Shown: piece by piece, positions 53,225 through 63,787 of the stretch
Numbering within the stretch: the first letter of the stretch is position 1
How the letters are laid out: every line of letters starts with the position of its first letter
Assembly: GCA_001600695.1 (NCBI GenBank)
Contig: BCKQ01000001.1
Coordinates: 796,432 to 860,431 of the forward strand
Direction: 5' to 3'
Length of the DNA stretch: 64,000 nucleotides
Origin: Ascoidea asiatica
Lineage: Eukaryota > Ascomycota > Saccharomycetes > Ascoideales > Ascoideaceae
The notes under the pieces: generated by a model
What the model was told of the DNA's origin: nothing
The model's input: only the letters and a program-made list of their open reading frames with translations
Database searches by the model: none
Position numbers and translations under genes: made by a program

Positions 53225-56122
53225 TTAATTTCTATCAGTTCTAAGGGACCTTGCTTTTTTTCTTTCATTTAAGCTTAATACCCAATCTATATCAGATTCT
53301 TCATTTTCATCATCAAAACCCATTATCATAATGATTTGGGTAATTCGAGTAAACTCACTTCTCATAACATAATTTTGAAATTTAGTGAACTCATTAATAA
53401 TAATTGATAATTTTTTCTCAAGTACAATTACTCCGTAAAGATTCACTTTTCGGGCTAATAACCAAACTTTTTTTTCAGTTAATGTTGCTATTAGTTTGAT
53501 AACCATAAGCAATAATTCTTGTAAAAGAACAGGAGATAAAATTTTTGCATAAGGTTTTATTAAAGAAGACCAATTTCTTAAAAAATTTGACAATGGAAGA
53601 TCTTCGTCATTCATTGAAGTTGATTGATAAATCAAAAAATTACTATTATTGAAGTAATCCCCGATCATTATCTTTAATTTATTCTTGAAGCATTGGTTAA
53701 ATAAGATCGTTATATAATCTTTAATAACAGATTTTAGTTTTTGTTCAATAAATGTATCAATAAGATTAATCTGAATAATTCTTTCAAGCTTGATTAAATC
53801 AGATCCATAAGGAAAATTATTTCCAAGAATTGATTTATTCTGCGTCCCTTCTGCATTAATATCGGAGTCATTTCCATTTTTCTGTTCTATATATTTTTTA
53901 ACAATTTTCAGAAGATATTCAGAAAATGAGGATAAAGAGTTTAAATATAATAGGTAGTTAAAAATTTTATTATCATCATCAGTATCTATTGCAAATGAGT
54001 TTAAAGCAGAAGCTCCTCTTGATAACATACTTCCTACCATTGAAGTGTTACCTATCGGTGTGGCTGATCTTTTTATTGAACTAATTAAACCAGAATTTAA
54101 GGTAGTACTTCTTTGAATATTAAGAGAATTTCTAGGTGTAGTTTTGTCAATTAAAGTAAGAATTGAACCATTTCTAGGCTGATTGATTAAAAATTTTTTT
54201 GCCAAAATTTTTAAAAAAATATTAATTAAAAAATTCTTTGATAAAAATATAATTAAATTTTTCAATATTATTGGTTGTCCTGATTCAATGGCCAACTTAA
54301 GACAATTATTTATAATCAAGATTAAATCCTCAATAACAGAGGAAGTTGGAGGAATTGTTGATGAATCTGTTTTTTCCTTTTGTTCATAACTGGAAGTTCT
54401 TTCATAATAATCTGAAATAAGAGGTAATTCTTCAAGTTTAAAAATTTTTTCTGTAGATTTTTTTAAATAAAATTCTATTAGTAAACTAACATTTGAAATA
54501 TAAGTTGTTTGAATTTTATGATTAAATGAAGAATCAATTAAATGATTAGGTAAATGAAGTTCATTAGTTGAAATTCCAGTTAGTATTACAGATTGATCAG
54601 TTAAAAAATTTTCAATATCTTTCATTTCTTCCTCATTTATTTTTAATTCATCTATTGAATATTGTAAAGCTTTAGAAATTTCATTATTATTATTTTTATA
54701 GGAAGTAAAATCTGTACCTATTGAATGACTTGGAGTTAATAAATTAATAAAATTTGATTTACTTTTTTCAATTTTTTCCTTTTCATTTTTTAAAACACTT
54801 TTTAATTGAATTAAATAATTTTTCCATTTAATTGAAGTAAAACTACAATATAAAGCCCATCTATTTAAAATGTCTATAATTTCAGTAAATAATTCACAAA
54901 TTTTTATAACAGATAATTCATCATCACTATCATCATCATCATCAATGAGTGATGCATTATAATTAACACCTGAATTATTATTATTGTTTAAATCGTTTGA
55001 AACTGGATTTATTTGAATATTTCCTGTTTCTAATAAGTTATGTAAATATTTGAAATCATAATTATTTAAGTCATTTAATATTTTATTTAAATTTTTATTA
55101 TCCCATAAGGTATCTATTATTAAACAAGATTGTAAATCAATTTCAATTTGAAAATTTTTTAAAATTTTGAATATTGAAAATAAATCATAATACCTTATTA
55201 TTATATTTGAATGTTGATTAATTAAATTTATTGAAATTTCTAATAATTTCATTAAAGTTGCAGAATAAATTCCAAATTTGAAATTGATTGAAGTATTTAA
55301 TAAATTGGCTTGAATTAAAGCTCTTGATTGAGTTGAGATTAAATTTGAAATAAATTTTGAATAACAATTTAAACCAAGATTTTTTTCATTAATTAATGGA
55401 AAATAAGAGAAAAATTTGGTTAATTTTTCAACATCTTTTGAAACCGCAGCATTATTAAATTCTTTTACAAATAATTCTCTTAAAAAAATTTTCCAATTAT
55501 TTATTAAAACTTTAGGAATATCTGGAATCTCAGATGATGGAATCATAATATTTGAAAATTTACTATCATTTAATAAATTTTCAGGCAAATGATTTAAAAT
55601 AATATTCATTGAATTAGAAGCTCTTGACCAATCTTTATTATTTAAAGCTTCATCAATAATTGAAATATTATTTCTTAATTCTTTTAAATTTGAAACAAAT
55701 ACTTGAGTTTTTTTAACTCTAATCCTTTTCAAATCTAAAAATTTAATCTTATATGATAAATTTAAAGATAAAAAATTTAATTCATTCAAAATTTTAATCA
55801 ATTCTGAAGAAGTTGTTAGATTAGTTAATAGATTTGTTTTTGCTAAATCCAAATTAAGATCATAACTTGTATTATATATAGAATATTTATAGTCAATAAA
55901 TTGTTCAAGATATTCTGTTATTTCTTCATCTTTGGAGATTAAATCTGATCGAATTTTCACTAATTGAGATTTAGAAAGATTATTGGATTGAATGGATTGA
56001 AGAATCTTTTCTAATTCACTTGTATCTATTATATTGTCATTAATTTTGTTCATTTTCAATCCAAATTCACTTGAAAAGACCTCATAATCTTTTATTATAT
56101 TGATTGAACTTAATGAGTTCAC
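53225..56122 (-). CDS. COG4: Conserved oligomeric Golgi complex subunit 4
   Basis: 965 aa (S. cerevisiae Cog4 861). Subunit of lobe A of the COG tethering complex for intra-Golgi retrograde vesicles. Mostly helical, without signal or membrane segments. An N-terminal coiled coil (about 35-160) leads into the CATCHR-type rods. Recognised by the conserved C-terminal region: LTEKKVWLLARKVNLYGVIV then LEKKLSIIINEF and a final block TRITQIIMIMGFDDE... WVLSLNERKKARSLRTDR, matching the family end (R-x-x-Q-I then L..ER..AR.LR.DR). Poly-Asn/Asp insert at 383-400 and Ser-rich linker around 660-710. A second Met at residue 24 could be the start. Shares a 334-bp divergent promoter with RAD10. Confidence 0.78.
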   Translation of the reverse strand: MNSLSSINIIKDYEVFSSEFGLKMNKINDNIIDTSELEKILQSIQSNNLSKSQLVKIRSDLISKDEEITEYLEQFIDYKYSIYNTSYDLNLDLAKTNLLTNLTTSSELIKILNELNFLSLNLSYKIKFLDLKRIRVKKTQVFVSNLKELRNNISIIDEALNNKDWSRASNSMNIILNHLPENLLNDSKFSNIMIPSSEIPDIPKVLINNWKIFLRELFVKEFNNAAVSKDVEKLTKFFSYFPLINEKNLGLNCYSKFISNLISTQSRALIQANLLNTSINFKFGIYSATLMKLLEISINLINQHSNIIIRYYDLFSIFKILKNFQIEIDLQSCLIIDTLWDNKNLNKILNDLNNYDFKYLHNLLETGNIQINPVSNDLNNNNNSGVNYNASLIDDDDDSDDELSVIKICELFTEIIDILNRWALYCSFTSIKWKNYLIQLKSVLKNEKEKIEKSKSNFINLLTPSHSIGTDFTSYKNNNNEISKALQYSIDELKINEEEMKDIENFLTDQSVILTGISTNELHLPNHLIDSSFNHKIQTTYISNVSLLIEFYLKKSTEKIFKLEELPLISDYYERTSSYEQKEKTDSSTIPPTSSVIEDLILIINNCLKLAIESGQPIILKNLIIFLSKNFLINIFLKILAKKFLINQPRNGSILTLIDKTTPRNSLNIQRSTTLNSGLISSIKRSATPIGNTSMVGSMLSRGASALNSFAIDTDDDNKIFNYLLYLNSLSSFSEYLLKIVKKYIEQKNGNDSDINAEGTQNKSILGNNFPYGSDLIKLERIIQINLIDTFIEQKLKSVIKDYITILFNQCFKNKLKIMIGDYFNNSNFLIYQSTSMNDEDLPLSNFLRNWSSLIKPYAKILSPVLLQELLLMVIKLIATLTEKKVWLLARKVNLYGVIVLEKKLSIIINEFTKFQNYVMRSEFTRITQIIMIMGFDDENEESDIDWVLSLNERKKARSLRTDRN

Positions 56123-56456
56123 TTGTTTGCAATAATATATTCAATTTGATTAAATAAATGATTATTATAATTATGATTGTTATGATTATTATTAACAAAA
56201 GGGTAATAAAAATTGATGCGTTGTTTTTCTTGGGTCTAAATTTTGAAATTTGTACGTAATGGGGATTTTTTAGTGTTGTTTTCTGTGCCAACCGAAAAAG
56301 ATTGAATTTTAATAATTAAAATATAACTAAACACAATATAAAAATGAATTTTAATATATCTCAGTTAGCTAATCAATCAATCAGTGATAAGTACAGATAA
56401 CCAAAGTATAATATAATAAGAAAAAAGAACAAGAAAATAGTATATAAGAAGGCAAA
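56123..56456. promoter_or_regulatory. Bidirectional COG4/RAD10 promoter
   Basis: 334 bp between the two start codons, A/T-rich, with a GC-richer patch near 56215-56300 (GATGCGTTG, GTGCCAACCG). GATGCGTTG contains no full MCB. No distinctive factor site or RNA gene seen. Confidence 0.4.
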
Positions 56457-57275
56457 ATGTCTAGTTTCAAAAGAGATCAAAGTAAAATGAGCAGAGGCAA
56501 CAGTGAGAATCCATTCAAAAGAAGAAGAGCAGGAACAGCTTGGAATAATAATGACAGTTCTATGATAAGAATCCATAAATCCCAGAGGGAGAATCCAATA
56601 ATCAAAACAATTAAGTCAAATAGAATTGGATTTGAATTCACTGGAATGATCCATTCTGATTACATGATAAATTTATCAACTTATATTTTGTTTTTATCTT
56701 TAAAATATCATAAATTACATCCAGAGTATATTTTTAAAAGAATGAAGAAGTTTGGATTAGGTAATTCAATTGAAAAAAATAATAATTTGAAAATATTGTT
56801 ATGTGTGTTGGATATAGATAATTCAAATATAGATTATTGGGAAATTTTGAAAAATTTAAGTAGATTATGTGTTTTTAATGATTTTACTTTAATTTTAACA
56901 TGGTCTTTTGAAGAAGCTGGAAATTATATTTGTGTTATAAAGAATTTATTCAATTCAAACTCTAGTTCCAATTCAAATTCAAATTCAAATATAAATAATC
57001 GATTAATTAAAGGAGAAATTAAAAATGATTATTATTCTAGATTCTTAGCAGTCTTGACACAAATCAGAGGAGTTAATAAAACTGATGTTTCAAATTTAAT
57101 CAAATCAAATAAATATAAAAATTTTAAAGAATTAATATTGGATAATACAATAAAATTAAAGGAACTTAATGGTTGGGGTCCAACGAAAATTAATAGATTT
57201 AATACAATAATAAATCAACCGTTTATTATAAATGATACAAATTTAGAAGATCAAAAAGAGAAGAAAGCAGAATAA
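56457..57275 (+). CDS. RAD10: Nucleotide-excision repair endonuclease subunit Rad10 (ERCC1)
   Basis: 272 aa (S. cerevisiae Rad10 210). Non-catalytic partner of Rad1/XPF in the structure-specific nuclease that cuts 5' of DNA lesions and trims 3' flaps. A basic N-terminus (FKRRRAG) leads to the ERCC1 central domain: NPIIKTIKSNRIGFEF, DYMINLSTYILFLSLKYHKL then HPEYIFKRM, and the strand-helix pair LKILLCVLDI... ILKNLSRLCVFNDFTLILTW then SFEEAGNYICVIKNLF, where FEEAG is diagnostic. The C-terminal tandem helix-hairpin-helix is LAVLTQIRGVNKTDVSNLIK then LKELNGWGPTKINRF. A short Ser/Asn run separates the two domains. Convergent with RSC9 (86 bp). Confidence 0.93.
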   Translation: MSSFKRDQSKMSRGNSENPFKRRRAGTAWNNNDSSMIRIHKSQRENPIIKTIKSNRIGFEFTGMIHSDYMINLSTYILFLSLKYHKLHPEYIFKRMKKFGLGNSIEKNNNLKILLCVLDIDNSNIDYWEILKNLSRLCVFNDFTLILTWSFEEAGNYICVIKNLFNSNSSSNSNSNSNINNRLIKGEIKNDYYSRFLAVLTQIRGVNKTDVSNLIKSNKYKNFKELILDNTIKLKELNGWGPTKINRFNTIINQPFIINDTNLEDQKEKKAE

Positions 57276-57361
57276 TAATAGTATTTAAAAGAAAAAAGCA
57301 AAAAAAATAAGAATAATAAAAGCATATATTGTACATTAATTAGTTTAACATATAAAATGAA

Positions 57362-59533
57362 TTAAATTGGAAATTTTTTAACATCTAACAGAGATAAACA
57401 ATCAATTAAATTATTATATAATTGTGGATTTTGAATAATTACATTTAATAAATCTTTTTCCATAGATTTAATTAAAATTTTACCTTTTTCATTTTTTATT
57501 AATGAATTTAATAATAAAGAAGCAGATATTGAAATTTCAGATAATTTTGATTGATTTTGATTAATATTTTTAAAATCTGGAAATATATTATTAATTAAAT
57601 TAATTTTTGATTGTTGAACATTCAGTTTTTCTAAATTTTGATTTGTTATTCTAAATTTTTTTGGAGGATTATTAACTTCTTTATTTGCAATTTTAAAATT
57701 TACAGGAAATTGTCTTGGTTCAATACCTTTAATAATAAATTTTTTAATATTATTATTTTGATTTATAACCATTGCAGAAGAATTTGGAAAAGCATTTGCA
57801 ACATTTTTAATAAAATCAACAGCTTGTAATAATTTTTTTGAATTAATTTTTTCAAAAATTGGTAAAAATTCTTTTTCATATGATTTCCATAAAGAAATTT
57901 GAGTAACTTCACCAATTGGATTTGAAATAAAACAACATTTTAACCATTGTGTTGCTCTTAAAGGTTCATTTAATTTATTAATTTGTAATTTTAAATCATT
58001 TGATAAATTTTGAGCAAATTCAGGTACAGATTCATTAACTCTTGGAATTAAAGTTAATGGAATTTTAAATAAATTTAATGAATTTAATGAATTAAATAAA
58101 TTATTTTTTTTATTAAAATTATTTGTAATTGAATTAAATAATAATAAATTTGGTAAAATTTTTAATAAATTTATAAATCTATAATTTGAATTTAATAAAA
58201 AAGAAATTTTTAAATTACCACCAGAAATTATAAATTGATATAAAAAATCTAAAGTTGATAAAATTAAAATTGGATCTTTATTAATATAAAGATAATTAAT
58301 AATTTGATTTAAGAAATTATTATTAATAGAATCTAAATAATTTGAATTTAATGAATTTGGTTTAATTTTTATAATTAATCTTGAAATTGATCTTAAAATA
58401 ATGATAATAAAACCTCTATCATAATTAAATTTAAAATTATTTAAAAATTTAAAAAAATTTATTAAATTATTAAATAAATTTAAAACTAAAATATTTGAAT
58501 TATTTAATTTTAAAAATGAAGAAATTGATTCAATAATATCTAAATTATAAGATAAAGATTCAAGAATTAAATCAAAATAATTATTTGTAGGTAAAAAATT
58601 TTTAAGTAAGAAATTATTTGAAAGATTTAAGAAATTATTTAAATATGATAATATTGAATTATTATAAGATAAATATTGAGCAAAATTTATATCTTGAGAT
58701 AAATTTCTTAAGATTAAAGCTGAATTTAAAGAATTTAATAAATTAATTTTAAATTCTTTATCTTCTTCATCTTCATTATCATCTTCATTATCAGAATAAT
58801 AATTGGATTGTAAAGTAAAAGGTATATTTTTTTTTAATAAATTATTTAAATCAAATTTATTTAAAGTTATTAAAGGATTATTAATAAATAATTTAATTAA
58901 ATTATTTAAAATAAAAGTATTTTTTAAAAGATTTAAATTTTTTAATTGATTAAATTCATTATTATTTTTATTTATTAAATTCTTATTAATATTTTTATTT
59001 TTATTATTATTATTATTTTCATTATTTATTAAAGATTTTGAAGATAAATTAATTAAATAATTTAAAGCCCAATTAATTTCAGATTGTAAATTTGAATAAA
59101 AAGTAAAATTTAATCTATTTAAATTATTTATTGAAGATTTATTTAAACCATGAATTCTATTATAATTAAATGGAATTTTATTTATTATTGAATTATTTGA
59201 ATTAGATAATATTAAATAATTATTATTATTTGAAATTGATTGAAATATTTTTTTATTATTAATATTAATAGATTGAAAATTATTAGTAGAATTATTTGAT
59301 TGTTGAATGGATTGAGATTTTAATGAATTTTGAATTATTGGAGATGGAATTATTTCAATATTTGAATCATTATCATTATTTGGATTTAATATTGAATCAT
59401 TTTTTAATTTCAGATTGTTATTGTAGTTATAGTGATTATTGTTATTGTTATTGTTATGAATATTATTATTATTATTGTGAATGTTATTATTTGAATTTAA
59501 AGTCATTGATAATCTTGAAGGAGTTAAATTTGG

Positions 59534-59566
<33 letters not shown>

Positions 59567-59818
59567 GTTATGAAAAGATAATTTTGAAATTTTATTTAAA
59601 TTATTTGAAGATATTGAGATTGAATTTGAATGAGATCTTGGAGAATTTTTATTTGGTCTTCTACCTGGAGTTGTATCTGGAAGAAATGGAACATGAGGTT
59701 TTGGAGCATGACGAAGTCTTCTACCAGACAGAATATCAGCAGAAGTAGCAGAAGTAGCAGAAGTTGAAGAGGAAGAAGAAATTGAGGGACCTGGAGGAGG
59801 TGTCTGGTTTGTTGGCAT
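57362..59818 (-). CDS. RSC9: RSC chromatin-remodelling subunit Rsc9
   Basis: 818 aa from ATG 59818, where MPTNQTPPPGP starts. The frame stays open to 59995 but codes an implausible hydrophobic string there. Near the start, RLRHAPKPHVPFLPDTTPGR is a conserved N-terminal block of fungal Rsc9. A poly-Asn/Ser region follows (about 65-270), then helical ARM-like repeats (about 270-600). The RFX-like DNA-binding block is ATQWLKCCFISNPIGEVTQI then SLWKSYEKEF near 622, followed by AVDFIKNVANAFPNS and KKFIIKGIEPRQFPV. The C-terminus is helical. RSC is the essential SWI/SNF-type remodeller at yeast promoters. Codon use is extreme (TTA/AAT), with many Leu-Asn-Asn runs. Divergent from FAA2 over 1.1 kb. 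Confidence 0.85.
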
Positions 59819-60137
59819 TGAAGATTTGATTAAAAGAAGTGAAGAGAATGAGAATGAGAATGAGAATGAGAAATAAGAAATGAAAAGTTGAAAGTTGAAA
59901 TACCCAAAGAGTGAAAAGAGTGAAAACCAGTGAATTGTGGAATAAAATAATTGAATTTGCAATAATATCGATAATAACAATAACAATAATAACAATAAAG
60001 CATAATAATGTCAATATCAATAATAAATAACCAAAGTCAGTGATTATCACAATCTGCTGAAGTGCAGTGATGTTATTTTGATAGCAGCCGGTCACATGGG
60101 CACAAAAGGTCAGGTGAAAGAACGGAGCCAGGTACAG

Positions 60138-60305
60138 GGTACTTCTTTTATGAGACCATAGTTGTGGGTGTTCTAAAACGAGACCAGAACATTGGTACTC
60201 CTAAAGCGAGACCAATTAAATGGTACTCTTCATTTGAAACCATTTTACTGGTACTCTTTGAAAGAGACCAACTATTTGGCATTTCTTGTTTGAATCCATC
60301 TTTCT
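60138..60305. repeat. Six tandem 28-nt units, hairpin-forming
   Basis: Units at 60138-60165, 60166-60193, 60194-60221, 60222-60249, 60250-60277 and 60278-60305, each exactly 28 nt. Most start GGTACTC or a close variant (GGGTGTT and GGCATTT in units 2 and 6) and carry GAGACC or a close variant at unit positions 15-20. GGT(A)CTC and GAGACC are complementary apart from a bulged A, so units 3 and 5 can form a perfect 6-bp stem; unit 1 is close, and 2, 4 and 6 are degenerate. 28 is not a multiple of 3, so this is not a protein repeat. Confidence 0.85.
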
Positions 60306-60682
60306 GGGTCTGGCTACTTTTGCATGTGTTTCTTTCCTTTTGCTGCTGATTGAAGGAAACTTTTCTTTCCGAAGATTGCGCTGCACGCCCCAGCACTGAT
60401 TCCCACAAGGCCCTAATTGTTTTATCTAACGCCATTCAATTGAAAAAACACATTCAAATAGAATCAAATAATCAAATATAATCAAATATACTCAAATATT
60501 ATTATATTCAATTATAAACAATTACATTTAATATATTATAATAAAATATAGTCACTTATATTATATAAAGTTATATTAATTCATTGTTTCATAACTGTTC
60601 ATTATCTCCTGTCTTTTGTCTATTTACTTACTCTTAATCTTATTATTTGTTGGGTTAATACATTCAACTCATCTATTCTAAC

Positions 60683-60728
60683 CTAATCATAATCATAATC
60701 ATAATCATAATCATAATCATAATCAATA
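60683..60728. repeat. (ATAATC)n microsatellite
   Basis: About seven consecutive 6-nt ATAATC units in the FAA2 upstream region. Confidence 0.85.
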
Positions 60729-60941
60729 ATAAATAATTAATATTCTATATATTCATACATATATATATATATATATTCTTATTACTATCTCTTTCTATCT
60801 CTTTCTATCTATCTATATATCTATCTATTTGTCTTTCTTTGTTTCCTTTTTCAAATCAATTTCAATAATATTCAATCAAATTCAATCATATTCAATCAAA
60901 TTCAATCATATTCGATAATAATAATAATATAAAACTTCAAA

Positions 60942-62988
60942 ATGTCTTCTCAATTAGTTGATCCAGAAACTTTACTTTATCCAACTGCATATCCTTCAAT
61001 AATTAATGAATCTTTATCACTTAAAGATTCTTTACATAAATTTCCATTAAAACAATCTGATATAAATAATGCTATAATTATAAATAATAATTTTAATCAA
61101 AAAAATTATTCTCCAATTTTTAGAAATAAAGCTTCAAAAGATAATTTATTTACAACTTTACATCCAAATTTAAAAACTGTTTATGATATTTTTCAAAATA
61201 CTGTAAATTTATATCCAAATAATGATTTTTTAGGTAAAAGATTATATAATAATTCAAAATTAAATGATTTTGATGATTTTTTTACTTTTGAAAATTTTAA
61301 ATCTTCTCAATTAAAAAGAGATTATTTAGGTTCTGGAATTTTAAAATTATTTGAAAATAATAAAAAATATTTTAATAATTTAACTTTAAAAAATAAACCA
61401 AATTTTATTTTTGCAATTTTTGCAAGTAATTGTTATGAATGGATTTTAACTGATATTATGTGTCATGCATATTCAATTCCAAATACAACTTTATATGATA
61501 CTTTAGGTCCAAATTCAACTAAATTTATTTTATCTTTAACTAATTCTCCAATAATTTTATTAAATAAAGATAAAATTAAAAAAATTTGTTCTCTTATTCA
61601 AGAAAATAAAAATTCCACAAAAGAAAATGATGATGAAAATGAAAATGAAAAAATTAATTTACTTTATATGATTTCAATTGAAGAATTAAATGAAAATAAT
61701 AATGATGATAAATTATTATTTAATTTAACAAATTCTTTAAATATAAAATTATTTACTTTTAATCAAATTATTCAATTAGGTAAATTAAATCCATTTAAAA
61801 ATATACCACCAAAACAAACTGATTTAGTTACAATATCTTTTACTTCTGGTACAACTGGTAAACCAAAAGGTGTTGAATTATCTCATGCAAATTTCATGGC
61901 AGCTTTAACATTTTTATATTGTCATGTTTATTTACCAAAAAATCCACATTCTTTATGTTTTTTACCTTTAGCTCATGTACTTGAAAGATATAAAGTAATT
62001 TATGAAATTTGTGCAGGTGCTGCAATTGTTTTCCCACATTTACCAGGTAATATAAAAACTTATATTGATGATATAAAATTAATGAATAATTCAACACATT
62101 TATGTGCTGTACCAAGATTATATAATAGAATTGAAAGTGGTTTAAAATTAAATTTAAATTCAATTCATGGTTTTAAAGGATTTTTAATTAATTCAATAAT
62201 TAATTTAAAACAAAATTTAATTTTTAAATTTAAAATTAATGAAAATAATTTTTTAATAAAATTAATAAATAATTTAATTTTAAATAAAATTAAATCTAAA
62301 ATTGGTTTTAAAGATTTAAATTTTTTAATTTGTGGTTCTGCTCCATTACAATCATCTTCAATAAAATATCTTAGAACTGTATTATCATGTGGATTTTTTA
62401 TTGGATATGGTGCAACTGAAACTTTTGCAGGTATTGCAATAAGTGATTCATTAGATAAAAATCCAAATAATTGTGGACCAATTGGTGTAACAAGTGATTT
62501 AAAATTAAAAGATCATATTGAATTAAATTATTCATGGGATTTAAATAAAAGTGGAGAAATTTTACTTTCTGGTCCACAAATTTCAAATAAATATTTTAAA
62601 AATTTAAAATTAACTGAAGAAAGTTTTGAAATTGATGAATTTGATAAAAATAAAAAATGGTTTAAAACTGGTGATATTGCAAAAATTGATATAAATAATG
62701 GTAATAAATTAATTATTATTGATAGAGTTAAAAATTTTTTTAAATTAAGTCAAGGTGAATATATTGCTGTTGAAAAAATTGAAAATTTTTATTCAACTTA
62801 TGCAGGTAATATTATTGATCATATTTTTATTTATGGAGATTCTTATCAATCATATTTAATTTCAATTATTGGTTTAACTTCAATTCATCAATTAATGAAA
62901 TTAATTAAAGATAAAAAAGATTATTTTGATAAAACTTCATCATCATCATCATCATCATCAACTTCAGATAATGAAAATGAAAATGATA

Positions 62989-63031
<43 letters not shown>

Positions 63032-63455
63032 TCAAAGAGATTCATTAATTCAAAGAGCAAAAGATATTACAAATTTAAAAAATAAAATAAATCCAGATGA
63101 AGAAATTCAAAAAATTTTATTACAAGATATTTTAAAAGAATTTTATGAAGAAGAAAATTTAAATTCAGAAAATTATAATAAGATTTTAGAAAAATTATTA
63201 AATGAAAAAATTATTAATAAAGATAAATCTCTTAGAAGATTTTTATTAATTGAAATTAATAAATTAGTTTTACCAAGTGAATTATTTGGATTTGAAAAAA
63301 TTAAAAATTGTGTATTTAAAATTGAACCAATGACAATTGAAAATGATTGTTTAACACCAACATTAAAAGTTAAAAGACCAATTTGTAAAAAAATGTTTAA
63401 AAAAGATATTGAAGAATTATATAAAGAAGGTCTTCTTGAATTAAGAAAATATTAA
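60942..63455 (+). CDS. FAA2: Long/medium-chain acyl-CoA synthetase, Faa2-like
   Basis: 837 aa (S. cerevisiae Faa2 744). Activates fatty acids to acyl-CoA with ATP. Faa2-specific wording throughout: LKTVYDIFQNTVNLYPNNDF, NCYEWILTDIMCHAYSIPNT then TLYDTLGPNSTKFIL, ATP-binding TISFTSGTTGKPKGVELSH near 298, CFLPLAHVLER, LICGSAPLQSSSIKYLR, GYGATETFAGIAISD, and TGDIAKID with VIDRVKNFFKLSQGEYIAVE then KIENFY. The C-terminal domain carries a Ser-run plus Asn-run insert near 666-700. The protein ends LRKY, not a PTS1 tripeptide (S. cerevisiae Faa2 is peroxisomal and ends EKL), so peroxisomal import is uncertain. FAA1/FAA4-type paralogues differ in these blocks. Confidence 0.88.
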
Positions 63456-63502
63456 TAAGAAAATATTAATAACAATAATTAATAAATACAATATAAAAGC
63501 AA

Positions 63503-63557
63503 TAACCGATGTATAACCGATGTGTAACCGATGTATATCCGATGTGTAACCGCATTA
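63503..63557. repeat. Five 11-bp tandem units
   Basis: Units at 63503, 63514, 63525, 63536 and 63547, each 11 nt: TAACCGATGTA, TAACCGATGTG, TAACCGATGTA, TATCCGATGTG, TAACCGCATTA. The last is degenerate. The period equals about one helical turn, placing the CCGATG cores on one face of the DNA. Confidence 0.85.
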
Positions 63558-63602
63558 TGCAACTGGATGTCTCTTGGCATTTCTTGGCGCATCTCGATGC
63601 TG

Positions 63603-63609
63603 TTACCCG
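63603..63609 (+). promoter_or_regulatory. Reb1-type site TTACCCG
   Basis: Exact TTACCCG, about 180 bp upstream of the ATG at 63788 and just after the 11-bp repeats. A similar site lies upstream of SPT6 (46315-46321). Binding is inferred from the consensus alone. Confidence 0.35.
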
Positions 63610-63787
63610 TTTTTTTCAAACTTAAAGCCAAACTTTAATTTTGGTTTGTAACCCCTAAAAAAAGTTGAAGAAAAAAATTGAATTTAATAAAAGTAAGTAA
63701 ATAAATAAGTAAATAAGTAACTGGTCTTTTATAAAGTTATTGGATATTTACAGTATATATGATAATAAGTAATTAGGAGTATTTGAA

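Larger units (their letters stand above)
59819..60941. other. Divergent RSC9/FAA2 intergenic region
   Basis: 1.1 kb. RSC9-proximal (GAGAAT)n at 59844-59871, a GC-richer part at 60060-60430 that includes the 28-nt repeat array (separate entry), then A/T-rich DNA with an (ATAATC)n run near 60683-60728 and a 20-bp repeat of the ATTCAATCAA/ATTCAATCAT type near 60868-60912 in the FAA2 leader. The minus-strand frame 60148-60435 overlaps the array and is not convincing as a gene. Confidence 0.6.
63456..63787. other. Intergenic after FAA2
   Basis: 332 bp. Contains five 11-bp tandem units (63503-63557), a GC-richer stretch 63550-63610 with TTACCCG (Reb1-type) at 63603-63609, then A/T-rich leader of the next gene. 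A Reb1-type site between tandem genes could insulate or terminate transcription; that is inference. Confidence 0.6.

Noticed and set aside
59819-59995. 59-residue N-terminal extension of RSC9
   Set aside because: Hydrophobic Phe/Ser/Leu string from (GAGAAT)n and A/T repeats; the conserved protein starts at MPTNQTPPP.
60148-60435. 95-aa minus-strand frame over the 28-nt array
   Set aside because: Half of it is the array read in shifting phase, since 28 is not divisible by 3; the rest shows no recognisable motif.
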